From NCBI GenBank assembly GCA_910588045.1, contig CAJUPS010000120.1:1-8321 (forward strand): a stretch of 8,321 nt of DNA, given 5' to 3'. Each line of letters opens with the position of its first letter. Positions within the stretch are counted from its first letter, which is position 1. This document shows positions 1-6,884 of this stretch, piece by piece. The position numbers and the translations under genes are program-made. The stretch is from an uncultured Oscillospiraceae bacterium. GTDB taxonomy: Bacteria; Bacillota; Clostridia; Oscillospirales; Oscillospiraceae. Below the pieces are notes generated by a model. It did no database searches, was not told the DNA's origin, and worked only from the letters and a program-made list of their open reading frames with translations.

Positions 1-57
1 TCGTTCGGTTACCGGACTCCCTTTGCGTCCGAATAATGCAAAGAAAGGAAACTAAAC

Positions 58-2448
58 ATGAAAAAGCGTATTTTTTCTCGGGTTTTAGCCCTCGTGATGG
101 CGCTGTCCCTGCTGTCTGCAACGGCGCTCGCAGATGTCTCGTTTGACCAAATGCAGAGTGTTATTGATGGCACAGATGCTGGCACCCAAATCGAAAACAC
201 CGATAACTATGGCCATTTCTGGCAAGGGACCGAAGGAGAGGGTTTCTGGGGCGTTGAATCTTCTAAAGGGGACAATAGTCTCGACATCACCCTCAACACG
301 GATGTTACCCACACAGAGAGTGACGAGAATAGCACCATTACTGTTGGTGAGGATCAGAACGTCAACCTTGATCTGAATGACAACAACATCACCGGCGACG
401 GTGAGCACGATGTCATCGACGTTAAGGGCGATTTGACCATTACAGGTGCGGATAGCGAAACTCCCGAGGACGGCACCCACAACACCATCAGCGGCGGTGC
501 AACCGGCATTGATGTTGGGAGCGGCGGCAGTCTGACCCTGGACGGTGTGACGGTCACCGGAAACGACATCGGCGTGGCCTTTGTGGACCCGCTTAGTGTG
601 ACCTTTATTGGCGATCAGAATGTGGTAAACAACAATACCGCCAAGAACATTGACGGAAGCGGCAAGGTGAACTTTAAGCTGACCGATAAGGATGGCAAGG
701 AGGTTACCTATAAGGTGGATACCAAAACGGCGGAGACCTTGCTGACCGACAAGGGGAACGTCGTTGCGCATGGGCACAATAGCGTCTATCCCAGCAGCAC
801 TTGGATTTTAATAAAGAATAGCGGCGGGGAAACATATACCGCTATTTGCACCGGGACGAAGGACAACGGGGTCATGTCTTGGATTGATGTCAACGGTATC
901 CTTAATAGTGCTGCAAAAGCCGCTGATTGTAAAGTCTCGGATGTCACGAGGTTTGTAATACCCAACGAGGTTAAAACGATTGCCGATGGTGCATTTAAGA
1001 ATAAGACCGCACTGGAGGAAATTAACCTTCCTGAAAACCTGACCACTATTGAAATCACAGCATTTGAGGGCTGTACAAATTTGCGCGGAGACTTTGTTTT
1101 CCCCAAAACGCTTAAAAGTATAGGCTTTTCCGCATTCTTTAAGTGCGAGAGCCTTACAAGCATTTCTTTTTCCGAAGGCTGCGAGTTGACAACCATCCCA
1201 GGCCGTGCCTTCTATAAATGCACCGGATTGACTGCAGTCAATCTTCCAAACGGGGTAACCGATATTGGGGGCGAGGCTTTTTATGACTGCTCCAATTTGG
1301 AGAAGGCCACACTTCCTGAAGGGTTGAAGACGATTGGAAGAACTGCGTTCATTCGTACTAAACTGAGCGAAGTAACAATCCCCAGCTCGGTGACCTCAAT
1401 CGGGGACCGTGCGTTTGCTCACTGCACTGAGTTGAAGTCGATTGAAATTCCTAAGGGCTTGAAAACGATTGAAGAATACACGTTCTACAATTGTTCCGGC
1501 CTGACCGGCACGCTTACGCTTCCTGAAGGTCTGACCACTCTGGGTACAAATGCTTTCGGTAAAACCTCGGGGCTGACTTCCGTTGCGTTTCCCTCTACCC
1601 TGACAAAGGTTGATGCGGGCGCATTTTCTGAATCCGGCATTAAGAGCGCCATTCACTACCTTGCAGAAGATAAAACCGTATCCGATGTGAGTGATGCCGT
1701 CGCGGGAATGAAAAACGCTCCCTGCAATCTTTACGTAGTTGACGGTAACGAAAGTCTGACTTTCTACCGCGGCGACGTCTCTGCTGCTCTCAACTGCAAC
1801 AGTGCGGATGCCGTTATCAGCCTGGAGGATGGCAGCGTTGCGCCGATTATTGTCAGTGGCACAATCACAGTGAACGGAACTGAAGTCCCTCTTCCCGATG
1901 AGACGACCGTGTCCATTGACACGGAAGGCAACATTACAGTCCACGCTCCCATCACTGTAGATGGAACAGAGTATCCCCATGGTGCGTCTATCGCCCCCGA
2001 TGGTACTATTGAGGCCCTTCCTGCGCCTCCGGTTCCGGAAGAGCCTGACACTGGCGTTGTCATCATGCCTGATTTCTTCCCGGATACGACGGTTGCCGAT
2101 GATGGCACCACCATCACCGATGAGGAAATTCCTCTGGCCGGTCTGATTTCCCGCGCACAGCTGGTGTCCTACCTTTATATCCACGAGGGCAGCCCTGACG
2201 GCGAGGACGCCGAGGGCGAGTACACCATGGCCATGGCCTGGGCTGTCGCCAAGGAAATCGTAGGCGAGGAGGACGACCCTGACGAAATCGTCACCGTGGC
2301 GATTCTCCGCGAGGTCATGACCAACTATGCCGCCTATCTGGATACCACTTTTGATGTGGTTATTGAGGGTGAGGACGACATGATTGTCATGAACTGCGAC
2401 GAGATTTTGGCCGAGTTCTATGCCTCTCTGGAGGCCAAGGCCGCGTAA
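58..2448 (+). CDS. Secreted BspA-type leucine-rich-repeat surface protein with SLH-like C-terminus
   Basis: The protein is 796 residues. Residues 1-25 form a signal peptide: a KKR start, a hydrophobic core and an ALA|D cleavage site. Residues about 74-205 are Asn/Asp/Gly/Thr-rich with short beta-strand repeats, like right-handed beta-helix proteins. Residues about 295-530 hold ten BspA-type (LRR_5) units of 22-25 residues, each following the pattern L..I.IP..L..I...AF..C. Residues about 595-655 contain two related copies beginning ITVNGTE and ITVDGTE. A Pro-rich linker (653-664) leads to an acidic tail (689-790) resembling two degenerate S-layer homology repeats (SRAQLVSYLY; AMAWAVAKEIVG). 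The ATG follows AAAGGA at 44-49. LRR_5 proteins are generally cell-surface adhesins or binding proteins; SLH-type domains usually anchor to wall polymers. The specific ligand is unknown. Codon use is less GC-biased than in the genes to the right. The gene stands alone and ends at a strong terminator. The product class is secure; the function is inferred. Confidence 0.88.
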   Translation: MKKRIFSRVLALVMALSLLSATALADVSFDQMQSVIDGTDAGTQIENTDNYGHFWQGTEGEGFWGVESSKGDNSLDITLNTDVTHTESDENSTITVGEDQNVNLDLNDNNITGDGEHDVIDVKGDLTITGADSETPEDGTHNTISGGATGIDVGSGGSLTLDGVTVTGNDIGVAFVDPLSVTFIGDQNVVNNNTAKNIDGSGKVNFKLTDKDGKEVTYKVDTKTAETLLTDKGNVVAHGHNSVYPSSTWILIKNSGGETYTAICTGTKDNGVMSWIDVNGILNSAAKAADCKVSDVTRFVIPNEVKTIADGAFKNKTALEEINLPENLTTIEITAFEGCTNLRGDFVFPKTLKSIGFSAFFKCESLTSISFSEGCELTTIPGRAFYKCTGLTAVNLPNGVTDIGGEAFYDCSNLEKATLPEGLKTIGRTAFIRTKLSEVTIPSSVTSIGDRAFAHCTELKSIEIPKGLKTIEEYTFYNCSGLTGTLTLPEGLTTLGTNAFGKTSGLTSVAFPSTLTKVDAGAFSESGIKSAIHYLAEDKTVSDVSDAVAGMKNAPCNLYVVDGNESLTFYRGDVSAALNCNSADAVISLEDGSVAPIIVSGTITVNGTEVPLPDETTVSIDTEGNITVHAPITVDGTEYPHGASIAPDGTIEALPAPPVPEEPDTGVVIMPDFFPDTTVADDGTTITDEEIPLAGLISRAQLVSYLYIHEGSPDGEDAEGEYTMAMAWAVAKEIVGEEDDPDEIVTVAILREVMTNYAAYLDTTFDVVIEGEDDMIVMNCDEILAEFYASLEAKAA

Positions 2449-2482
2449 ATCACCCCACCCCGAGAAAAAGCAAGCAACCTAA

Positions 2483-2520
2483 GGCCCCCGGCGCATACGC
2501 GTCGGGGGCCAAAACTTTTC
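2483..2520 (+). terminator. Intrinsic terminator after the surface-protein gene
   Basis: A 12-bp stem pairs 2483-2494 with 2499-2510 (one G-U pair) around the tetraloop ATAC. It is followed by AAAACTTTTCT, so the U-run is interrupted and modest. It lies 35 bases after the stop codon. The stem is GC-rich enough to be stable in both directions. On the minus strand only TTAGGTT follows, so bidirectional action is possible but weaker. Confidence 0.8.
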
Positions 2521-2542
2521 TAAAAATTTTGCAATTTGGTTA

Positions 2543-2702
2543 GGGCTTGTTTGATAAATGGCGGAATGCCCAACGGCGAGAGATTTTTTCGCTGGGCAAG
2601 GCAAAAATTCGCAGGAATCCTGACGGATTTCAAGAATTTTTAACGCGGCACAGCGGAAAAAGATCCGCTGGTTGGGCGTTTTGACATTTTTCAAACATGC
2701 CC
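2543..2702. mobile_element. MITE-like palindromic element with TA flanks
   Basis: The two ends are inverted: 2542-2554 pairs with 2691-2703 at 12 of 13 positions. Pairing continues inward in exact register, including 2556-2560 with 2685-2689 and GCCCAAC at 2568-2574 with 2671-2677. After small bulges it continues through ATTTTTTCGCTG (2583-2594) with 2651-2664 and AAAAATTC (2603-2610) with 2634-2641. The tip contains a small hairpin, CAGGA/TCCTG. The whole 160 bp can fold into one long imperfect hairpin. TA dinucleotides sit at both edges (2541-2542 and 2703-2704), as expected for a TA target duplication of the IS630/Tc1-mariner type, although the TA could also be part of the palindrome. It encodes no credible protein. 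A MITE or a chromosomal palindromic repeat are the two readings; copy number in the genome would decide between them. Confidence 0.6.
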
Positions 2703-2704
2703 TA

Positions 2705-2887
2705 CACATTTCCTCGCAACAATCAGCAGAATCGGTCCTATAGTATAAGGCCCACCGCGCCGAAGTGCAGCGGAAGGCCCCCAATAGGGCGTATCCGCCA
2801 GCGCTTCGCCTTCTGACGGCCCATGGAACCGTGGGGAAAAGCCAGTCCACCAGGTCGTAGCGTCAAAAACAGCCCCCATAATAAGGT
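2705..2887. other. Intergenic stretch without a credible gene
   Basis: This region lies between the palindromic element and the hairpin cluster. On the minus strand an ATG at 2879 opens a 62-codon frame that stays open to a TGA lying inside the terminal inverted repeat of the palindromic element. No Shine-Dalgarno sequence precedes that ATG, and the product resembles no family I recognise. The GC content and absence of promoter-like boxes fit repeat-derived or decayed sequence. I see no RNA gene here. Confidence 0.4.
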
Positions 2888-3003
2888 ATCGCGCTCCGCG
2901 CGATGCCCCAAGGGATTCTTAAACCGCAGGTTTAAGCGAGTTTTTGCCTACTTTTGCCTCGCGGCAAAAGTAGGCGCGGAGTCCGGGGGCGCGTAGCCCC
3001 CGG
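2888..3003. repeat. Cluster of four perfect short hairpins
   Basis: There are four consecutive inverted repeats. 2888-2893 pairs with 2899-2904 (6 bp, ATCGCG). 2918-2925 pairs with 2929-2936 (8 bp, CTTAAACC, 3-nt loop). 2946-2958 pairs with 2963-2975 (13 bp, loop TCGC). 2983-2990 pairs with 2996-3003 (8 bp, CCGGGGGC, 5-nt loop). All are exact. They sit just past the end of the minus-strand receptor gene, so its transcript would run through them in the order 3003 to 2888. None is followed by a U-run on either strand, so this is not a standard intrinsic terminator. It may act as a structured 3' end, an attenuating barrier, or be a dispersed intergenic repeat. Confidence 0.65.
2946..2975. repeat. 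13-bp perfect hairpin GCCTACTTTTGCC
   Basis: This is the strongest member of the hairpin cluster: an exact 13-bp stem with the tetraloop TCGC. On the plus strand it is preceded by five T residues. The minus-strand transcript therefore has an A-run after the stem instead of the U-run needed for intrinsic termination. The sequence has the look of a dispersed intergenic repeat, which is an inference that needs a genome-wide count. Confidence 0.6.
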
Positions 3004-3020
3004 GCCAGGAAAAGAAGGAT

Positions 3021-5720
3021 TTACCCCTCCCCATAGGGCGGCACGTCCGCCGTATACGCCTGATAAGTCGGGTCCAGCAGGGCGTTGAGGTCCTCCACGG
3101 AGTGCAGTGTGTCATAGCTGGATACCCCTGGGCCTGCATGGAAGTACGCAGCCAGGGTGCGGCAGAGGTCCCGGGCCTCCGCTTCCGTGTGCCGGTCCAG
3201 GAGATCGTTCAGCCCTGCAAGCTCCTCCGCCGGACGCTGGACTACATACGCGGGCAGCAGGTAGTCGTGGCTCCACCCCTCGGTCAAGAAGAACATATCC
3301 GCCAATTCCTCCAGGGATGCCTTCTCCAGCGAGTTTTCCACCCCGGACGACAAAGTCCATCCGGGCAGATTCACACTGTACCCACCGGTGCCGTAGTCCG
3401 CGATGTACCAGTCTCCGTCTGAATTTTTCTCCACCAGGATCTCCCTGTTCCAGCTGAAATAGCTGGCATAGGGCCCCTCCGCAATGGCTTCATCCAGCCC
3501 GGAACCGGCCTGCCACTGCATATAGCCGGGATCGTCCAGCCGGAGGGCGAAATTTCCCCAGAAGCAGAAATTCGGCTCCTCCCCCTTGTAGACATCGATT
3601 ACTTGCGCTCTCTCCACCTGGAAATCCAGGGGCTTCCAGTCCAGCCAGTCCGGCGTGTTCCGATACCGCTCCGCCACGCTCTCTGCCAGCACCGCTGCCG
3701 CTTCTTCCGGGGGCAGGCTTCCATCCGCCGCGCCGTCCCAGGCATAGGAGTTAAAAGCGTCGTCGGGTATGGTCAGCAGGAAGGAAAACAGGGACGGCAG
3801 CGGCGGGTCCGGGTCCTCCGGTGCATCCAGGTCCCAGGTGTGAGCGTACCGGGTCTCGCTATTGTTGGTCAGGGCCGCCATGTCGTCCCCGGAGCGGCAT
3901 CGGATGGAGGTTTCCCCGTCCGCACTGGTCAGCGTGAGCACCATGCCGGGGTCTTCCAGAGCCAGCCACTCGGATTCCTCCGCCTCCTGCCACTCATAGG
4001 TCCAGAGGTAGCCGCCCACAAAGGCCACGTTATAGCCGTTCTCCCCGGTGATGTGGAACTCGTCAGTCCTGCCGTTGTGCTCCACCCGGGCGGTAAAATC
4101 ATAGTTGCGGCTGTCGGGGGAGGTCTCCTTTGAGATGTTCTGATACAGGACCTCCGCGTGCTGGTTGAGGGAGGAGTAGGGCTGTAAGCCGTTGCGGGTG
4201 ACGAAATCATTCAGGATGCCGCCCACCCGGTCCTCCAGTTCCTGCCAAGGGGTAAAATCCACATCTGCATAATTCGTAATACCACTGCGGTAAAACTGCA
4301 CATCGGTGGCGACGGTGTGTATGTAGTAGTAAGCATCGTCTACGGCAAAGGGCGTAAGCCCGCTGCCGTCTCCGCCGATATAATTCTCCTCGTACCTCTC
4401 CGGGGTAAAACGGGTGATGCCGAACAGGAAGCCGCCGCCCTCGCTGCCATAATCGGTCAGGTTGTCATCATAGCTCTGCTTCTCGTAGATGCTGACCAGG
4501 TCGTCCCAGTATTCATCGCCGCTTCCGGGCTTAACCACCAGCCGGTCCGCAATATCGGCGGGAATGGCGAGGGTCAGCCCGCCGTCCAGCTCGTAGAGCA
4601 CCGGCGGTTCGACATCCTCCTCCCGTGGTTCGTCCTCCGGCGCGTCGGGCGTCACCGTCTTCACGTCGCTGACCATGGCGCACGCCCCGACCACCGCCGC
4701 CAGCAGCAGGGACAGAAAGAGAACCATCGGCCCCGACTTCCGGTACTTTGCAATACACAGCAGCCTCTCCCTCAGCTGCTTTTTCTCCTCGCACAGCATC
4801 ACCGCCAGGGGCCCCAGCCCCCTCGGCGCGTGGGCGGCCAGCGCCAGCAGCGTCTCGCCGTAGTGCCGCCGCTCCTGCGCATCCATGCCGCCCATGACCG
4901 CCTCGTCACAGGAGAGCTCACAGCACCGCCCGATCTCCCGCCGTACCAGCAGCATCACCGGATTGAACCAGTGCAGACTGGTCACCGCCGCCGCCAGCCA
5001 CTTGAAGGCCAGATCGTGCCGCCGCACATGGGTCAGCTCGTGGGCCAGAATGTCCCGCAGCCGCGCCGGGTCCGTCACGCCCTCCGGCAGCACGATCACA
5101 GGCCGGAACACCCCCAGCAGCACGGGCGTACCGACCGCCCCGCTCTCCACCAGCTCCACCCCGGTCCCTCCGGCCATCTCCCGCAGCACGGCCCGCGCCT
5201 CCGGAGACGCCTCCCCGGCGGACCGCCGCACGGTCCCATACACCCGCCAGTACCCCAGCAGGAACCATCCGATGCTCACCAGCGCTCCCGCGGCCCATAC
5301 CGCAGCCCAGAATCCTGGCTCCCGGCCCCAGTCCGGGGGACTTGGCGGCAGGGGCGCCTCCGGCAGCTCCGGCGCGTCCGGGACCTCCGGCAGTGGGGAC
5401 GCGGGCAGGCCCGTATCGCCCTCCACCTGCGGCGTCTCCGGCGCAGAATCGGAATTTCCCGAAACCCAGGGGACGTCCGGCGTCTCCGGCACCGCCGGAA
5501 CCCCGGGCGCCACCGGCACGTCGGGAACTTCTTCCGCCACCGGCACGCTCAATCCAATCCCCACCGGCACGCACAGCCGCAGCAGCACCAGCACCCACAG
5601 ATAATACGCCGCCCTCCGGCTCACCCGGCCCCGCAGCAGGGGCCGCAGCGCCGTCAGCGCCAGTGCCAGCAGGGAACCCAGCACGCTCAACCGCACCAGC
5701 GTCCGCAAAAACAGCTCCAT
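3021..5720 (-). CDS. blaR1: BlaR1-type M56 metallopeptidase receptor with a divergent ectodomain
   Basis: The product is an 899-residue membrane receptor-protease. Hydrophobic segments lie at about 8-25, 38-61, 137-158 and 331-350, the four-helix layout of BlaR1/MecR1. The zinc protease domain lies between helices 3 and 4, with HELTH at 227-231 and the downstream ELSCDE at 268-273; these are the M56 catalytic and metal-binding motifs. The loop between helices 2 and 3 (65-135) has about 21 prolines, several spaced exactly three residues apart. The C-terminal ectodomain (about 352-899) is acidic and rich in Tyr, Trp and Asp. I find no convincing STxK, SxN or KTG set, so it does not look like the penicillin-binding sensor of classical BlaR1. 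Known relatives sense a ligand and trigger loss of the BlaI repressor. The ATG directly follows the blaI stop (TAGATG), with an AAGGAGGGG ribosome site inside blaI. The protease assignment is firm; the ligand is unknown and the gene symbol is by family only. Confidence 0.88.
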   Translation of the reverse strand: MELFLRTLVRLSVLGSLLALALTALRPLLRGRVSRRAAYYLWVLVLLRLCVPVGIGLSVPVAEEVPDVPVAPGVPAVPETPDVPWVSGNSDSAPETPQVEGDTGLPASPLPEVPDAPELPEAPLPPSPPDWGREPGFWAAVWAAGALVSIGWFLLGYWRVYGTVRRSAGEASPEARAVLREMAGGTGVELVESGAVGTPVLLGVFRPVIVLPEGVTDPARLRDILAHELTHVRRHDLAFKWLAAAVTSLHWFNPVMLLVRREIGRCCELSCDEAVMGGMDAQERRHYGETLLALAAHAPRGLGPLAVMLCEEKKQLRERLLCIAKYRKSGPMVLFLSLLLAAVVGACAMVSDVKTVTPDAPEDEPREEDVEPPVLYELDGGLTLAIPADIADRLVVKPGSGDEYWDDLVSIYEKQSYDDNLTDYGSEGGGFLFGITRFTPERYEENYIGGDGSGLTPFAVDDAYYYIHTVATDVQFYRSGITNYADVDFTPWQELEDRVGGILNDFVTRNGLQPYSSLNQHAEVLYQNISKETSPDSRNYDFTARVEHNGRTDEFHITGENGYNVAFVGGYLWTYEWQEAEESEWLALEDPGMVLTLTSADGETSIRCRSGDDMAALTNNSETRYAHTWDLDAPEDPDPPLPSLFSFLLTIPDDAFNSYAWDGAADGSLPPEEAAAVLAESVAERYRNTPDWLDWKPLDFQVERAQVIDVYKGEEPNFCFWGNFALRLDDPGYMQWQAGSGLDEAIAEGPYASYFSWNREILVEKNSDGDWYIADYGTGGYSVNLPGWTLSSGVENSLEKASLEELADMFFLTEGWSHDYLLPAYVVQRPAEELAGLNDLLDRHTEAEARDLCRTLAAYFHAGPGVSSYDTLHSVEDLNALLDPTYQAYTADVPPYGEG

Positions 5721-6110
5721 CTAGTTCCCCTCCTTCTCCCACATCTCCTGGAAGAACGTCCGCAGCTCGTCCACGTCCTCCGGTCCCAACTGCCGGTGCT
5801 CCACCAGCGCAGCCACCATGGCCTTGGCGCTCCCGGCATAGAGCTTGTCGATGAGCCGCCGTGTCCGATACTGGCCCAGCTGCTCCCGCGCCACCAGCGG
5901 GCGGTAGTAGTAGACCTTCCGCTTCTCCTGCTCCACCGCCCCTTTTCCGCACAACCGGCGCAGCAGGGTCTTGGTGGTGTCCCCGCTCCAGCCGTGGCTC
6001 TCCGCCAGGGCGGCTTTAATCTGCGCCAAGGTCATGGGCTCCTCCGAGGCCCACAGCGCCCCCATGACTTCCATCTCCGCGTCGGTGATCTTGCTCTCCG
6101 CTTCCCACAT
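5721..6110 (-). CDS. blaI: BlaI/MecI-family winged-helix repressor
   Basis: The product is 129 residues, the usual size for the Penicillinase_R (BlaI/MecI/CopY) family. The N-terminal half is a winged helix: ITDAEMEVMGALW (8-20), the recognition-helix region GDTTKTLLRRLCGKGAVEQ and the wing RKVYYYRPLV. The C-terminal helices (about 75-125) are the dimerisation part. There is no C-terminal Cys cluster, so the copper-sensing CopY branch is unlikely. The ATG is preceded by AAGGAGG (6119-6125) at 8 nt spacing. Its promoter, with two TACA/TGTA operator copies, is immediately upstream, so autorepression is expected. The gene is translationally coupled to the M56 receptor. Regulated targets other than its own operon are not in the window. 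Confidence 0.92.
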   Translation of the reverse strand: MWEAESKITDAEMEVMGALWASEEPMTLAQIKAALAESHGWSGDTTKTLLRRLCGKGAVEQEKRKVYYYRPLVAREQLGQYRTRRLIDKLYAGSAKAMVAALVEHRQLGPEDVDELRTFFQEMWEKEGN

Positions 6111-6131
6111 TCTCCGCTCCTCCTTCCAACT

Positions 6132-6173
6132 AGGTTACAGTTGTTCCCTGTTGATAGGGTACAACTGTAACCT
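6132..6173. promoter_or_regulatory. Two BlaI-type operators forming a 13-bp inverted repeat
   Basis: AGGTTACAGTTGT (6132-6144) is an exact inverted repeat of 6161-6173. Each arm contains a small dyad of the TACA/TGTA type bound by MecI and BlaI in staphylococci. The right one is perfect, TACAACTGTA (6160-6169); the left is TACAGTTGTT (6136-6145), with one mismatch. Centres are 24 bp apart. CCCT (6146-6149) also pairs with AGGG (6156-6159), so the whole site could fold as a hairpin in RNA. The right operator covers the promoter spacer and the start of the -10, and the left lies just downstream of the -10, so binding should block transcription of blaI-blaR1. Confidence 0.82.
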
Positions 6174-6184
6174 GGATTTGTCAA
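6156..6184 (-). promoter_or_regulatory. Sigma-A promoter of blaI-blaR1
   Basis: On the minus strand, TTGACA (6184-6179) is a perfect -35, followed by a 17-nt spacer and TACCCT (6161-6156) as a weak -10. The -35 overlaps the stop codon of the upstream gene at 6181-6183. The spacer contains most of the right operator. Confidence 0.7.
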
Positions 6185-6876
6185 GAGGGAATTTTCTGGG
6201 AACCGCCAAAAGTTTCCCGCCCCATAGCGCAATCCAACTGCCAAAGATACGCCTCGTCCGAAAGCGCAAAATAGCTGGGGTGGTACACGGCCACCACGCG
6301 CGTCCCCGTCGGGACACACCCATACTGGTCCAGAAGCCACTTCACGCCAGACCCGCAGCAGACGATACAATCAGGCGCAATCAATTCCATTTCCCTTCGG
6401 ATAAAGTGGTGATATTGCCCGACATAGCCCTCCAGCGTCCGCCACACGCAGCCGCGAAATCCGCCTCGCTTGTTCAAATTCAGAAAAGCCGCCTTTTGAA
6501 GAGCCCGGTAGGGGTCCGGTTCCGACAAGGCCCTGCCCGCGAGGAGCGCAAGACGTCTGGAAAAATTTGTCCCTCCCCTCCCGGAGGAGAGCCGCTCCTT
6601 TACCACATTTTGCACCCAAAATAGGCCGTCCGCCGGTTTCAACGCATCATTGCCATTTTGCGGCTGGAACCAATGCGCCTCTTTGGCTATAAACAGGATT
6701 TTCGTCTTCGCCCCCGCATATTCCGCAAGGTCAATTATCCCATCCGGCAAAAAGGATTCTTTGGGCACCGCGCCGGATGGGCTGTAGCTTCTGAACACCT
6801 CGTCCGGTTCTTTCCGCTGCGCTTCTCTCCATTTGCTGAACAGCGCTTCCACGCTGGATATGGCCTGTATATCCAC
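6181..6876 (-). CDS. Probable uracil-DNA-glycosylase-superfamily protein
   Basis: With the GTG start at 6876 the product is 231 residues. The start is chosen because AGGGAGG (6885-6891) sits 8 nt before it. An in-frame TTG at 6987 would add 37 residues, but it overlaps its own AGGAGGAGG run, and those residues look non-coding. Motifs in order: KILFIAKEAHW (59-69), in the place of the UDG motif-1 strand and loop; FLNLNKRGG (131-139), like the strand and loop bearing the conserved Asn; PDCIVCCGSG (168-177), like the strand and turn before the C-terminal motif; and YHPSYFAL (198-205), matching the HPS DNA-minor-groove loop. The superfamily removes uracil or other damaged bases from DNA, but catalytic activity cannot be claimed here because the motif-1 residues differ from standard families. 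It lies upstream of blaI on the same strand with a 70-bp gap and is divergent from the cysteine desulfidase gene. Confidence 0.66.
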   Translation of the reverse strand: MDIQAISSVEALFSKWREAQRKEPDEVFRSYSPSGAVPKESFLPDGIIDLAEYAGAKTKILFIAKEAHWFQPQNGNDALKPADGLFWVQNVVKERLSSGRGGTNFSRRLALLAGRALSEPDPYRALQKAAFLNLNKRGGFRGCVWRTLEGYVGQYHHFIRREMELIAPDCIVCCGSGVKWLLDQYGCVPTGTRVVAVYHPSYFALSDEAYLWQLDCAMGRETFGGSQKIPS

Positions 6877-6884
6877 GATTGATT

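Noticed and set aside
1..57. Upstream terminator or riboswitch before the surface-protein gene
   Set aside because: Only short pairings such as CGGT/ACCG and GGAC/GTCC are present, and the stretch is too short to judge.
2479..2850. A 123-codon minus-strand frame
   Set aside because: It runs through the palindromic element and the terminator stem, has no ribosome site and no recognisable domain.
2946..2975. Intrinsic terminator for the minus-strand receptor gene
   Set aside because: The stem is strong, but the minus-strand transcript has an A-run after it, not a U-run.
3021..4670. Penicillin-binding active site in the receptor ectodomain
   Set aside because: An SxxK-like string (SLEK) occurs near the C-terminus, but its surroundings do not fit an active-site helix, and no SxN or KTG partner motif is seen.
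4317..6170. A 617-codon plus-strand frame opposite the receptor and repressor genes
   Set aside because: The translation is rich in Arg, Pro, His and Gln with no domain, as expected for an antisense shadow of GC-rich coding DNA. The opposite strand has clear M56 and BlaI motifs.
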